DNA of 64,000 bases from DASYKT01 sp035995185 (GCA_035995185.1 DASYKT010000031.1:310001-374000); one strand, 5' to 3'. Shown: positions 24,801 to 33,161, counted from the first letter of the stretch. Numbers and translations: made by a program. The notes: generated from the letters alone by a model not told the origin.

Positions 24801-26291
24801 GGCGATCTCGGACGGCTGGATGAAGACGGAAATCTTTACATCGTCGGGCGTTCAAAAGACGTCATCATCGATAGCAACGGGAAAAATGTTTATCCTGACG
24901 AGGTCGAGGAGCTTTACGGTAAATCGCCTTATATCAAGGAGTTAAGCGTGGTCGGGCTGCCCGATGAAGGCGGCGGTGAAAAGATCGTCTGCCTGGTGGT
25001 GCCTGATTTTGAAAAGGACATTTCCCTTTCGCGCGCGCAGGTGAACAAAAAAGTAGAAGAACATTTTCGCGAAGTTTCCAGCGGGCTGCCTTTTTACAAA
25101 CGCGTCAAATCTCTGCATCTCACCAACTTTGAATTGCCGCGCACGGCCACGCGCAAGGTCAAACGCCGCGACGTGATCGAGATGATCATAGCGCTGGAAG
25201 AACGCGGGAAAAAAGATGAGCGGGAAAAAGCCGAAGAAAAAACCGACACGACCGCGAACTGGCTGCGCCGGATCGTGGCCGATGTTGCGACGCGCCCGCT
25301 GGCCGATGTCACCTTGGGCAGCAAATTGGAAGAGCTTGGTTTTGACAGCCTGATGTTTGTCGAGCTGGCTGCCGCGATCGAAGACGGCGGCGGGAAAATT
25401 CTCTCGCCGGAAACGCTGAACGAAGTACAAACCGTGCGCGAACTTTTAGCGGCGGTGGAGAGGGTCGATAAACGCAAAGAGCTAAAAGAAGCGCCGAAAG
25501 AAGAAGAAAAACCCAAAGAAGACGAGCTGCACGTTCCATCGATAGTGCGCACGGTCGGCACAAACATTATCGGCTTTGCGCAAAAAAGTCTTTACGGCGG
25601 AATTTTGAAAACTACCGTCGAGGGACAGACGAATATTCCGCCGCACACCAATTTTATCGTCGCGGCAAATCACGCTTCGCATCTGGATATGGGGCTGGTG
25701 AAATACGCGCTGGGTAAAGAAGTAGCTGAGCAAACTGTGGCGGTGGCCGCGGCCGATTACTGGTTCGACACGAAATATAAGCGCGCGTATATGAACAATT
25801 TCACCACGCTGGTTCCGATCGAACGTTCGGGCAGCCTGCGGCAATCGCTGCGGCATGTCTCGCAAATTCTGGACGAAGGCTACAATGCGCTGATCTTTCC
25901 GGAAGGCGGCCGCCAGCTGTCGGGAGAGATCGCGGAATTTAAACCGGTGATCGGCTATCTTGCGCTGACGAACAAAATAGGCATTTTGCCGATCTGCCTG
26001 GTCGGCACCTACGAGGCGTTTCCGAAAGGCACCGTCATTCCGAAATCGAAGAGCATCGGCGCCAAGGTCGGCGCGAAGATCGGGCGCTACCTGGAGCATG
26101 CGGAGCTGGAAGAAATGACCAAGGGCACGCCGAAAACCGAGGCTTACCGGCTGATCGCCGCGCGCGTCGAACACGAAGTGAGAAACCTGCGCGACGGCAC
26201 CAATACAAAATTTGACGTCAAAGCGATGCGCCAAAAATGGCAGAGCGAAAGACGCAAAGCCCGCAAACAGGAGCCGATAATCGATGAATAG
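21873..26291 (+). CDS. elbD: Reductase-AMP ligase-ACP-acyltransferase, ElbD-like ether-lipid enzyme
   Basis: The 1472 residues hold four modules. First is a fatty-acyl/thioester reductase with the NAD(P)-binding GGTGFVG at 18-24 and the catalytic Tyr/Lys in YTYTKS near 274-279 (module about 1-560). Second is an acyl-adenylating domain (about 580-1090) with FTSGTTGNPK near 724 and GYGLTEASP near 902. Third is an acyl carrier domain with the phosphopantetheine serine in GFDSL near 1155. Fourth is a PlsC-type acyltransferase (about 1220-1440) with NHASHLD near 1265 and FPEGGR near 1341. This order matches ElbD, the multifunctional enzyme of alkyl ether lipid synthesis in Myxococcus xanthus. It overlaps the GH47 gene by 8 nt. 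Its role here is inferred from that match. Confidence 0.8.
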   Translation: MKLSPTEIFKGKNIFFIGGTGFVGKVTLSMLLHNFPDVGKVYVVVRARDQQETLARFWNTIVPSPTFDPLREKHGDKFEDFIKEKVVPVNGDVGDDNLGIPEDKANEITSKLDIVINSAGNVTFNPPLEHALRTNVVGTNNVIAFTKKMKRPCLIHVSTCFVAGKRSGAVWENEPVVGYFPRHEEMPGVKFSVDQEVEDCANISARAREEAKDAMQNAKFRELARERLAEEGRDPDDEDAISLAIARERKMWVRERTTELGSERADYWGWTNIYTYTKSLGEQIVAKEDGIIKAIVRPSIVESSHSYPFPGWNEGFTTTAPLILIALKGQSQIPVNEKLVLDITPVDLVAGTMLAIAAEAMTATPKLVYQSCTGDSNPNDMKRIVELVGLYKRKHFKDKETGNKIVNQLIARTENKARTQEAYEKYSAPMANKLAKRASGLLDKFNPKWGGGRLGNVVDGIKKNVEEVERSTQETMNAFSLFKPFMIDNAYIFRADNVRELMARVKTSEQKLTPWQPEKLDWYHYWLNVHFPGLRKWVLPTLEEELRLQPKRAYTYRDLIDLFDTTTKRFGTRVAMRIERDGKKEQYTFQDVGELANRAATFFVRNKIEHGSRVILFSHNMPEWGMTYFGIIKAGATAVPVDPASTVDDIVSFVRAGEVSAIVISDKLREENPELEDRLKEEKLDCRIWVFDDVFEMLSEGEEAKLAEELPAKAAPNTVASLIFTSGTTGNPKAVMLTHRNFTNMTSMLGSIFEMGLNDGVLSVLPLHHTFEFSTGFLTPFSNGTQITYLEELSGEELSRAIKNGHVTGMVGVPALWEMLHRRIKTRLRDNGSWVAEIADNLIEFNAWLRDKTFLNLGQVMFFPIHEGMGGRIRYLISGGSALSEKVQRDLHGLGFTILEGYGLTEASPVLTVTRPQNKMLGGSVGKPLPGVQIRIAEPDENGVGEVMARGQNIMLGYYNNEEATKEVLEDRWLSTGDLGRLDEDGNLYIVGRSKDVIIDSNGKNVYPDEVEELYGKSPYIKELSVVGLPDEGGGEKIVCLVVPDFEKDISLSRAQVNKKVEEHFREVSSGLPFYKRVKSLHLTNFELPRTATRKVKRRDVIEMIIALEERGKKDEREKAEEKTDTTANWLRRIVADVATRPLADVTLGSKLEELGFDSLMFVELAAAIEDGGGKILSPETLNEVQTVRELLAAVERVDKRKELKEAPKEEEKPKEDELHVPSIVRTVGTNIIGFAQKSLYGGILKTTVEGQTNIPPHTNFIVAANHASHLDMGLVKYALGKEVAEQTVAVAAADYWFDTKYKRAYMNNFTTLVPIERSGSLRQSLRHVSQILDEGYNALIFPEGGRQLSGEIAEFKPVIGYLALTNKIGILPICLVGTYEAFPKGTVIPKSKSIGAKVGAKIGRYLEHAELEEMTKGTPKTEAYRLIAARVEHEVRNLRDGTNTKFDVKAMRQKWQSERRKARKQEPIIDE

Positions 26292-27660
26292 ACCGCTCGC
26301 AAAATCGGGTCTTTTATTCGCGCTGCTTTGCACGATCGTTTGTCCGATCTTTGGCCAAAAACAGCAAGAGCAAAAAATCGACCGCGCCGAATTGGCGGCC
26401 CAGGTAAAACGCGAATTTTTGCACGCCTGGAACGGTTATAAAAAATACGCGTGGGGACATGACGACCTAAAACCGCTGAGCAAAACGCATCGCGATTGGT
26501 ATGACGGGCAGCCGATATTGATGACCCAGGTCGATTCGCTCGATTCTTTGATACTGATGGGTTTTAAAGAAGAAGCCGAAAGCACCAAAAAATATATTCT
26601 CGCAAACCTGTCGTTTGATAAAGACATCTATGTGCAGAATTTTGAGATCACGATAAGAATTTTGGGCGGATTGCTCACTTGTTATCAACTGACGGGCGAG
26701 AAAAAATTTTTGACGCTGGCGGAAGACCTGGGCAACAGGCTGCTGCCTGTTTTCGAATCGCCGACCGGAATTCCCTATCGTTTTGTAAATCTGAAAACCG
26801 GAAAGGTGCGCGGCGAGGTGACAAACCCGGCGGAGTCGGGAACGCTGCTGATCGAATTTGGCACGCTGAGCAAATTGACCGGAAAACCCATCTATTACAA
26901 CAAAGCCAAGCGCGCGTTGGTAGAGACTTATAACCGCCGTTCGCCGCTCGGGCTGGTCGGAACAAAGATCAATGTCGAGACCGGAAAATGGACGGAGACC
27001 GACACTCACATCAGCGCCGAGATCGATTCGTATTACGAATACCTGCTCAAATGCTGGCTGCTTTTCGGCGACAAAGACTGCAAGAAGATGTGGGATGAAG
27101 GCATCGCCGCGATCAATAAATACCTGGCCGACGAAATGCGCGGTGAACTCTGGTACGGCCACGCCGATATGAATACCGGCAAGCGCACGGCCACGATGTA
27201 TGGCGCGCTGGACGCTTTCTTCCCTGCCGTGCTGGCGCTGGGCGGCGATCTCAGGTCGGCGAAAAAATTGCAGGAATCTTCGGCGAAAATGTGGGCGAAA
27301 TACAACGTCGAGCCGGAGGAAATAAATTATCAAACGATGGAAGTGGGCTACCCGGCTTACCCGCTGCGCCCGGAGATCGTTGAATCGACCTACTATCTTT
27401 ATCACTACACCAAGGACCCGAAATATCTGCGGATGGGCAAAACTTTCTTTGACGATCTGGTAAAAAACTGCAGGACGGATGACGCTTATGCTTCGCTAAA
27501 AAGCGTCGTGACCAAGGAAAAGCTTGATTCGATGCACAGTTTTCTATTTGCGGAGACGTTCAAATATTTTTATTTATTGTTTGCGCCTGAGAAAACTTTG
27601 GACTTTAAGAAAGTGATATTTAATACCGAGGCTCATCCGATCAGAAAAACGTGGAAATAG
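26284..27660 (+). CDS. Glycoside hydrolase family 47 (alpha-mannosidase-like), secreted
   Basis: The 458 residues have a signal peptide (1-24) and an (alpha/alpha)7-type helical barrel typical of GH47 alpha-1,2-mannosidases: FEITIRILGGLL (about 120), LRPEIVESTYYLY (about 362), DSMHSFLFAETFKYFYLLF (about 418-436) and NTEAHP near the C-terminus, where the threonine normally binds the catalytic calcium. GH47 is best known from eukaryotic N-glycan trimming; bacterial members are few. Its ATG lies inside the end of the ElbD-like gene (8-nt overlap), so the two are coupled. A periplasmic or surface glycan is the expected substrate. No mannan-use genes are near. Confidence 0.85.
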   Translation: MNRPLAKSGLLFALLCTIVCPIFGQKQQEQKIDRAELAAQVKREFLHAWNGYKKYAWGHDDLKPLSKTHRDWYDGQPILMTQVDSLDSLILMGFKEEAESTKKYILANLSFDKDIYVQNFEITIRILGGLLTCYQLTGEKKFLTLAEDLGNRLLPVFESPTGIPYRFVNLKTGKVRGEVTNPAESGTLLIEFGTLSKLTGKPIYYNKAKRALVETYNRRSPLGLVGTKINVETGKWTETDTHISAEIDSYYEYLLKCWLLFGDKDCKKMWDEGIAAINKYLADEMRGELWYGHADMNTGKRTATMYGALDAFFPAVLALGGDLRSAKKLQESSAKMWAKYNVEPEEINYQTMEVGYPAYPLRPEIVESTYYLYHYTKDPKYLRMGKTFFDDLVKNCRTDDAYASLKSVVTKEKLDSMHSFLFAETFKYFYLLFAPEKTLDFKKVIFNTEAHPIRKTWK

Positions 27661-27666
27661 ATCATT

Positions 27667-27804
27667 TGCCACAGAGAACACAGAGAATACAGAGGGTGAA
27701 AACATAAAGAGAAAGAGATTATTTATACATAGGCGCTCTCAAATTACGGTGCAAATTTTTTTCACGTGATCTTACTCTCTGTGCTCTCTGTGAACTCTGT
27801 GGCT
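27667..27804. repeat. CACAGAG-type microrepeat hairpin, copy C
   Basis: The left arm is ccacagagaacacagagaat plus acagag and the right arm is ctctgtgctctctgtgaact plus ctgtggc. The same design as the CACAAAG copies, but both arms carry G in place of A. It lies between the GH47 and epimerase genes. Confidence 0.7.
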
Positions 27805-27812
27805 AAACTTTT

Positions 27813-28844
27813 ATGACTAAAACGACGACAACTAAACCAGCTAAAAAGAAAATTCTCGTCACGGGCGGAACGGGGTTTTTAGGCACGCATATCGTACGGC
27901 AGATGCTGGACGCGGGTGAGAAAAATCTGCGGGTGATGGCTTCGCACGTGCCGGTGTGGATGAGCGACGCGGGCGTCGAGCCTTTTATCGGGTCGGTCAC
28001 GAATAAGGACGACCTGGCGAAAGCGCTCAAGGATGTCGTTGCCGTATTTCACCTGGCGGGAAAAGTTTCGCGCGATAATGAAAGCGCGGCGGTGATGAAC
28101 AAGGTCCACGTGGAAGGAACGCGCCTGCTATGCGCGGCGGCGAAAGAAAAAAGCGTCAAGACGATCGTGATGGCATCTTCGAGCGGTACGATCGCGGTGA
28201 GCAAAACGGACGAGGTCGTCGATGAAACTCAGCCGCAGCCGGTCGACGTTTTTTCCCGCTGGGCATATTACGCCTCGAAATATTACCAGGAACGCGCGGC
28301 GCTGGAAAATTTTGACGGCAAGGGTTTGAAGTTGGTGATAATGAACCCGAGTTTGCTGCTGGGACCGGGCGATGAACGCCTGAGTTCGACCAAAGTCGTG
28401 CTGGATTTTCTGGCGCGAAAAATTCCCTATACGCCGTCGGGCGGTTTGAATTTTGTCGATGCGCGCGATACGGCCGCGGCTTTTATCAGCGCACTGGAGC
28501 GCGGAAAGCACCAGAAGAAATACCTGCTGGGCGCCGCCAATATGACTTTTGCGCAATTTTTCGGACGGCTGGAAAGACTAAGCGGAGTCGCGGCGCCAAG
28601 CCTGCGAGTGCCGAAAAAACTTGCGGTGGCAGGCGCCGGGCTGCTTGATTCGGTCTTTAAGAATTGGAACAAGACCTCGCCGGTGGCGCCAAATGAAGTC
28701 GAGCAGGCGGAACATTTCTGGTATTTCGATCCCGCTAAAGCTATTGAAGAATTGAAATTTGCGCCGCGCGATCCGGCGGAGACCTTACAGGAAACGATCG
28801 GTTATCTGCGGAAAAACTTTCTGGGCGAAGGCGTGTTTAAATAA
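27813..28844 (+). CDS. NAD(P)-dependent epimerase/dehydratase (extended SDR)
   Basis: The 343 residues form an extended short-chain dehydrogenase. The cofactor loop is TGGTGFLG (about 17-24), the serine is in MASSSGT and the catalytic pair is YYASKYYQE (YxxxK, about 150-158). Later parts resemble dihydroflavonol-reductase or hopanoid-associated sugar-epimerase types, which act on hydroxyl/keto groups. It ends the + strand series that contains the ElbD-like enzyme, from which it is separated by a GH47 gene and a hairpin repeat. A role in reducing or epimerising a lipid head group or acyl intermediate is possible but unproven. No clear Shine-Dalgarno was found. Confidence 0.85.
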   Translation: MTKTTTTKPAKKKILVTGGTGFLGTHIVRQMLDAGEKNLRVMASHVPVWMSDAGVEPFIGSVTNKDDLAKALKDVVAVFHLAGKVSRDNESAAVMNKVHVEGTRLLCAAAKEKSVKTIVMASSSGTIAVSKTDEVVDETQPQPVDVFSRWAYYASKYYQERAALENFDGKGLKLVIMNPSLLLGPGDERLSSTKVVLDFLARKIPYTPSGGLNFVDARDTAAAFISALERGKHQKKYLLGAANMTFAQFFGRLERLSGVAAPSLRVPKKLAVAGAGLLDSVFKNWNKTSPVAPNEVEQAEHFWYFDPAKAIEELKFAPRDPAETLQETIGYLRKNFLGEGVFK

Positions 28845-28851
28845 GAGAGCT

Positions 28852-28987
28852 CACCACAAAGACACAAAGGCCACTAAGAAGGAATTTACAGGGATGCAGG
28901 GGATGGAAAGGATATAAAATATGTTCTTATCCTGTTCATCCATTTTATCCCTGTTTAATTCTTAGTGTCCTTTGTGTCTTTGTGGTT
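28852..28987. repeat. CACAAAG-type microrepeat hairpin, copy D
   Basis: The left arm is caccacaaagacacaaaggc plus cactaag and the right arm is cttagtgtcctttgtgtctt plus tgtggtta. Almost the same arms as copy B. It lies between the convergent epimerase and amidase genes. Confidence 0.7.
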
Positions 28988-28995
28988 AAACCCGA

Positions 28996-30585
28996 TCAAT
29001 CCAAAAATTTAGGTACACGTCTGGCCTTGGTCGATTGCTCGAAGCTGTAGGCGATCGAGATAAGTTTTGGTTCGCTGTAAGCGCGCCCGAAGAACGAAAT
29101 ACCGATCGGCAATTCTTCGATCAGCCCGGCGGGAACGGTAATGCTCGGGTAACCCGCCACCGCCGCGATGGTCGAGCTATCCACATAACTCGAACCGCAA
29201 TCGCCGTTGACCGTATCGATCAGCCAGATGGGGCCGTTGGTCGGCGCCACCAGCGCGTCAAGTTTGTTTTGGTTCATCACCGCATCGATGCCCTGCGCCT
29301 GTGACATCGTTTTGCATTTCTGCAGCGCCAGGCGGTACGGCCGATCGGTCAGCGGGCCTTTCTTTTCGGCGCGCTCGAATATTTCCTGTCCGAAATACGG
29401 CATTTCGCGTTCGCGGTTCGCTTCGTTAAAGGCGATCAGGTCTGTTAAGGTTTTATGCGGCGAATTACGCCCGGCCAGGTATTTATTCAGACCGGCTTTA
29501 AATTCATAAAGCAGCACTTCAAACTCGGCATCGCCAAATTTTCCGAGCGTGGGAATTTTGACGTCGATGACGGTCGCGCCTTCGGCTTTCATCGCGTTCA
29601 AGGCTTCGTCCATCATCTTATCGAGCCGGACATTTTTTCCCCAGAACGAACGCACCACACCGATCTTCGCGCCGGACAAGCCTTTGCGGTCCAGGAATTT
29701 TTGGTAATCGCGCTCGGCTTTTTTGCCGTTTTGCGCGGTGGCGGAGTCAGCCGAATCAACTTGTGTCAGAAACGAAAGAAGTACCGCGGCATCGGTCACG
29801 GTGCGCGTCATCGGCCCGGCCGTATCCTGTGTGTGCGAGATGGGAATGACGCCGCTGCGCGAAACCAAACCGACTGTCGGCTTTATTCCCACCAACCCGC
29901 AATTTGACGAAGGGCAAACGATCGAACCGTCGGTTTCCGTGCCGATCCCGATGGCCGCCAGGTTAGCGGCGACCCCCGCACCCGTCCCCGAACTCGACCC
30001 GCAAGGGTTGCGCCGCAAAACGTACGGATTATGCGTTTGCCCGCCGCGGCCCGACCACCCGCTGGACGCACTTGACGAGCGAAAATTTGCCCATTCGCTC
30101 AAATTGGTTTTGCCCAGGATCACCGCACCGGCATCGCGTAGCTGTTTTACCAAAAACGCGTCCTGTTTCGGCACCGGAGAATCGGCCAACGCCAGGCTGC
30201 CGGCCGTGGTTTTCATCTTGTCGGCGGTGTCGATATTGTCCTTGATCAAAACCGGAATGCCGTGGAGCATCGAACGCACTTTTCCCGCTTTGCGCTCGCG
30301 GTCGAGCGACTCGGCAATAGCAGTGGCTTCGGGGTTGACCTCTATGACGGAATTTAAGCTGCGGTCGACGCTGCCGATGCGCCTGATATACGCGCGGGTA
30401 ATTTCTTCGGCAGACATGTCGCCACTCTGCATTTTTTGCTGCAGGTCGGCGATGGTCGCTTCGTTCAAAGCGAAAGTCTGGCTAAAACCCGGCCTGACGG
30501 TTTGCGCGGAAGTGCCGGGGGGCAACGTGGTCAGGGCCGCCACGCTCGTTACGGTTGCAAGTTGAATAAATTCGCGTCGTTTCAT
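28996..30585 (-). CDS. Amidase (amidase-signature family), probably Tat-exported
   Basis: The 529 residues start with a twin-arginine-like signal (KRREFIQLATVT) and cleave around SAQ (28). The mature enzyme has the Ser-cisSer-Lys triad: Lys115 in VLIKDNID, and the Gly/Ser-rich stretch NPCGSSSGTGAG..GTETDGS (about 192-222). Related secreted amidases hydrolyse peptide or carboxylic amides. It lies alone on the minus strand, convergent with the epimerase gene and divergent from the TIR-like gene. The true substrate is unknown. Confidence 0.9.
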   Translation of the reverse strand: MKRREFIQLATVTSVAALTTLPPGTSAQTVRPGFSQTFALNEATIADLQQKMQSGDMSAEEITRAYIRRIGSVDRSLNSVIEVNPEATAIAESLDRERKAGKVRSMLHGIPVLIKDNIDTADKMKTTAGSLALADSPVPKQDAFLVKQLRDAGAVILGKTNLSEWANFRSSSASSGWSGRGGQTHNPYVLRRNPCGSSSGTGAGVAANLAAIGIGTETDGSIVCPSSNCGLVGIKPTVGLVSRSGVIPISHTQDTAGPMTRTVTDAAVLLSFLTQVDSADSATAQNGKKAERDYQKFLDRKGLSGAKIGVVRSFWGKNVRLDKMMDEALNAMKAEGATVIDVKIPTLGKFGDAEFEVLLYEFKAGLNKYLAGRNSPHKTLTDLIAFNEANREREMPYFGQEIFERAEKKGPLTDRPYRLALQKCKTMSQAQGIDAVMNQNKLDALVAPTNGPIWLIDTVNGDCGSSYVDSSTIAAVAGYPSITVPAGLIEELPIGISFFGRAYSEPKLISIAYSFEQSTKARRVPKFLD

Positions 30586-30681
30586 GGTAATGATCCTAAC
30601 AATTGTTATTGCAAAAAAGTGAATTTCATTATCTCATTAATTATTGATTATCGATATAAAAGAGATATACTTGATATTATT

Positions 30682-31155
30682 ATGAAGGTCTTTCTAAGCC
30701 ACTCCCTGCCGCCTTATGACAGCGCACTTCCGGCTAGATTACGTGCGGTAGCTTTAGGTTATGATGTTGAGCTTCTCTTACCTGATGTTTCTGAAAGATC
30801 TTTCTTAGCGCCGAATACTCGACTGAAAATTGCGGAAAGCCAAGCGGTTGTGGCTTTTGCAGCAAACTATGGCACTCAACTAGAGGCGATTAATTTAGAA
30901 CTACAGGAAGCCTTTCGACAAGGCAAACCAGTGATTGCTTTAGTTGAAAACTATAATTTGATCAGTAATGTTCCGACGAATCGAGTAGTAGTTTTTGATC
31001 GTCTTAATCCTTCATATCATGAAGACAAGCTCTTTCAAGTGCTGAATTCTACGATTGCGGAACAGCAAGGAAAAAAGAATCTCATAGCCGCTCTCGCGGC
31101 GTTAGGAGCCGTAGCTTTAGGACTTTACGCCTTTGGTGAATTGACGAAAGAATAA
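30682..31155 (+). CDS. TIR-like (or deoxyribosyltransferase-like) protein with C-terminal membrane helix
   Basis: Starting at ATG 30682 gives 157 residues. The N-terminus MKVFLSHSLPPYDSAL has the 'VFLSHS' strand seen in TIR and related Rossmann-type nucleotide-processing folds. KIAESQAVVAFA and INLELQEAFRQGKPVIALVE follow, with a conserved-type glutamate in the ELQEA helix where TIR and nucleoside deoxyribosyltransferase enzymes place the catalytic Glu. Residues about 132-150 are hydrophobic, a likely membrane anchor. The stop overlaps the start of the PIN-like gene (TAATG). The DNA is AT-rich and flanked by unrelated housekeeping genes, as for a mobile defence or toxin module. The fold assignment is tentative; the frame continues upstream to 30436 but without homology. 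Confidence 0.6.
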   Translation: MKVFLSHSLPPYDSALPARLRAVALGYDVELLLPDVSERSFLAPNTRLKIAESQAVVAFAANYGTQLEAINLELQEAFRQGKPVIALVENYNLISNVPTNRVVVFDRLNPSYHEDKLFQVLNSTIAEQQGKKNLIAALAALGAVALGLYAFGELTKE

Positions 31156-31637
31156 TGTCTCTCAAACCTCACTCGATTGGACATCCAATTGCCGTTATTG
31201 ATTCAACATTACTTTCCAGATTAGCTGAGCTAAATCTAGTTGATTCTTTGCCTTATATTTTCAAACAAATTCGTATTCCACCAGAAGTTAGGCGGGAGGC
31301 TTACAAAGCCTCCAACAAGAAACGCCTTCGTAACTTACTTAATGATTTAAATGGGTTTTTCATTGATTGTTATGAAACTGATATCGTAAACCAGGAATTT
31401 CTAAAGACTATCGTAGACATCGGCGAGGCTGCTGTTATTGCTCAAGCAGAAGCTACAAATTCTGTCGTCATAACGGATGATAAAGAAGCACGTAATCAAG
31501 CTCTTAAGCGAGAAATCGAGGTTTTTCGCACGGGTAAAATTTTGTGTCTGCTCCAAAGAGGCGGGAGTCATAAACCTCGTCGACCCTTATTTAGATATAT
31601 TAATAACGTTAGGCTTCTCGTTAAACCTTCAGGATAG
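31155..31637 (+). CDS. PIN-domain nuclease-like protein (DUF3368-like)
   Basis: The 160 residues have the layout of a PIN-domain RNase of the DUF3368 kind: the first acidic residue in AVIDSTLLSRLAELN (Asp near 15), glutamate in DIGEAAVIAQA (near 94) and the VITDDKEARNQA acidic pair (near 109). PIN proteins usually are toxins of toxin-antitoxin pairs or RNA-processing nucleases. Here the gene overlaps the upstream TIR-like gene by one nucleotide, so the two proteins are probably made together. A dedicated antitoxin of VapB type is not visible. No function can be assigned beyond predicted nuclease. Confidence 0.7.
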   Translation: MSLKPHSIGHPIAVIDSTLLSRLAELNLVDSLPYIFKQIRIPPEVRREAYKASNKKRLRNLLNDLNGFFIDCYETDIVNQEFLKTIVDIGEAAVIAQAEATNSVVITDDKEARNQALKREIEVFRTGKILCLLQRGGSHKPRRPLFRYINNVRLLVKPSG

Positions 31638-31681
31638 AAAAGCAATATTAATATTGGCCGATGAGCTACCTAATATTTAGG

Positions 31682-32974
31682 CTACTTAATTTTCTTTAGG
31701 CTTCCCTCGCCGCTGATCTTGCGGGAGCCGATCCTGGCCACGTTTTCCGCGCCTTCAAAAGCGCGCAGGAAATTTTCGCCCAGCACCTTGCGGATGTCTT
31801 TTTCGCTATAGCCGCGCTTGAGCATTTCGTAGGTTACCAGCACCAGATCTTCGGCGCCGTTCATTCCCTCGGGCAGCAGCGGCACGCCGTCGTAATCCGA
31901 ACCGATGCCGACATAGTCGATGCCCGCCACTTTTACGATGTGGTCGATGTGATCGACGATCCTGGTGTAACTCGGCGTGTAGATCGGGTTGGCTGTGTAA
32001 AGTTTTCGCAGCGCTTCATTCAAACCCTCGCGGTCGTTCTTGTATTGCGCCGTGAGAGCGTCGATCTGGGATTTCAGCCGTTCGTCACGCTGGCGCGATT
32101 CGTCGCGGTAGCGCTGGTCGAGAAAAGCCGGGTAGAAATTGACCATCACCACACCGCCGTTCTTGGCCAGGCGCTTTAATATCTCGTCAGTGACGTTGCG
32201 CCTGTGATCGGAAAAAACACGGGCGGAGGAATGCGAGTAAATGACCGGCGCGGTCGAGACGTCCAGCACGTCGTTCATCGTGTCGTCCGAAACGTGCGAA
32301 ATATCCACCAGCATCCCCAGGCGATTCATCTCCTTAACAACTTCCTTGCCGAAATCGGAAAGCCCGCCGTGCTTTGCTTCCGAGCAGCAGGCGTCGGCCC
32401 AGTTGTTGGTGTTGTTGTGCGTCAGCGTCATATAGCGCACGCCGAGGCGGTAAAATTCGCGCAGCGCGGAAAGTGAATCTTCGATGGCATGGCCGCCCTC
32501 GATACCCATCAGCACGCAAAGCTTCCCGGTTTTTTTCGCGCGGCGGATGTCGGCAGCGGTGGTGCAGAACGTAAGCTGATCGGGATATTTTTCGATCGCG
32601 CGGTAGCTGACGTCGATCAGATCAAGCGCCCGGCGCGCCGAACCGCCCGACGTAGCGTAACTCGCCGCTACGTAGATCGAGAAAAATTCGCCGGTAATGC
32701 CGCTGCGCTTGAACCTGTCCAGATCGGTGTGAAAAGGATCGCCGTCCTTGTGAAATTTGCCGACGGAGCTGGTGGCCAGATCGAAATCTTCATCGACCAT
32801 CGGCGTCGGAATATCGTTGTGCCCGTCTATGACGATGGCTTTTTTGTGGATCTTTAGCGCCTGTGCCCAAAGCTTCGGATCGGCGTCTTTCGGCATCGTC
32901 TGAGCCCCGACCCGGAGCATTGGTAAAAGACAGAAAGCTATCAACAGAAAACCCGCGGTAATTTTGTGTTTCAT
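31682..32974 (-). CDS. Membrane dipeptidase (M19 family), secreted
   Basis: The 430 residues start with a signal peptide (1-24, VGAQ). The zinc-binding motifs of renal-dipeptidase-type enzymes are present: DGHNDIP (about 50-56), the EGGHAIED bridging glutamate (about 160), the SHSSAR histidine (about 245) and GIGSDYDG near 357. It would hydrolyse dipeptides in the periplasm. M19 enzymes accept D-amino acid-containing dipeptides, so cell-wall peptide recycling or peptide nutrition are both possible. It is convergent with the TIR/PIN pair (45-nt gap). The upstream region carries a palindromic repeat. Confidence 0.93.
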   Translation of the reverse strand: MKHKITAGFLLIAFCLLPMLRVGAQTMPKDADPKLWAQALKIHKKAIVIDGHNDIPTPMVDEDFDLATSSVGKFHKDGDPFHTDLDRFKRSGITGEFFSIYVAASYATSGGSARRALDLIDVSYRAIEKYPDQLTFCTTAADIRRAKKTGKLCVLMGIEGGHAIEDSLSALREFYRLGVRYMTLTHNNTNNWADACCSEAKHGGLSDFGKEVVKEMNRLGMLVDISHVSDDTMNDVLDVSTAPVIYSHSSARVFSDHRRNVTDEILKRLAKNGGVVMVNFYPAFLDQRYRDESRQRDERLKSQIDALTAQYKNDREGLNEALRKLYTANPIYTPSYTRIVDHIDHIVKVAGIDYVGIGSDYDGVPLLPEGMNGAEDLVLVTYEMLKRGYSEKDIRKVLGENFLRAFEGAENVARIGSRKISGEGSLKKIK

Positions 32975-33035
32975 AAGATCTTAAAATGAAGGATGTACCA
33001 GATAAGTTTAACTGTTTTCGCGGAATATTGAAACC

Positions 33036-33142
33036 ATGTAGCGCCGCTGTCTCGGCGGCTGTCTTGACGGCGTCCCGCCGTCAGTTTTACATTGCGAGGG
33101 GGGGGACGCCCCCGCGACAGCCAGCGGGACGCTGGCGCTACT
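33036..33142. repeat. GTAGCGCC palindromic repeat, copy 2
   Basis: Left arm gtagcgccgctgtctcggcg (33038 on), inner hairpin gacggcgtcccgccgtc, and right arm ending cgacagccagcgggacgctg plus gcgctac (33114-33141). The right arm is the reverse complement of 1422-1448. It fills the gap between the dipeptidase start and the pilus operon end, so it may hold the dipeptidase promoter. Confidence 0.6.
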
Positions 33143-33161
33143 TTTTACGCCCGCACTCCAT

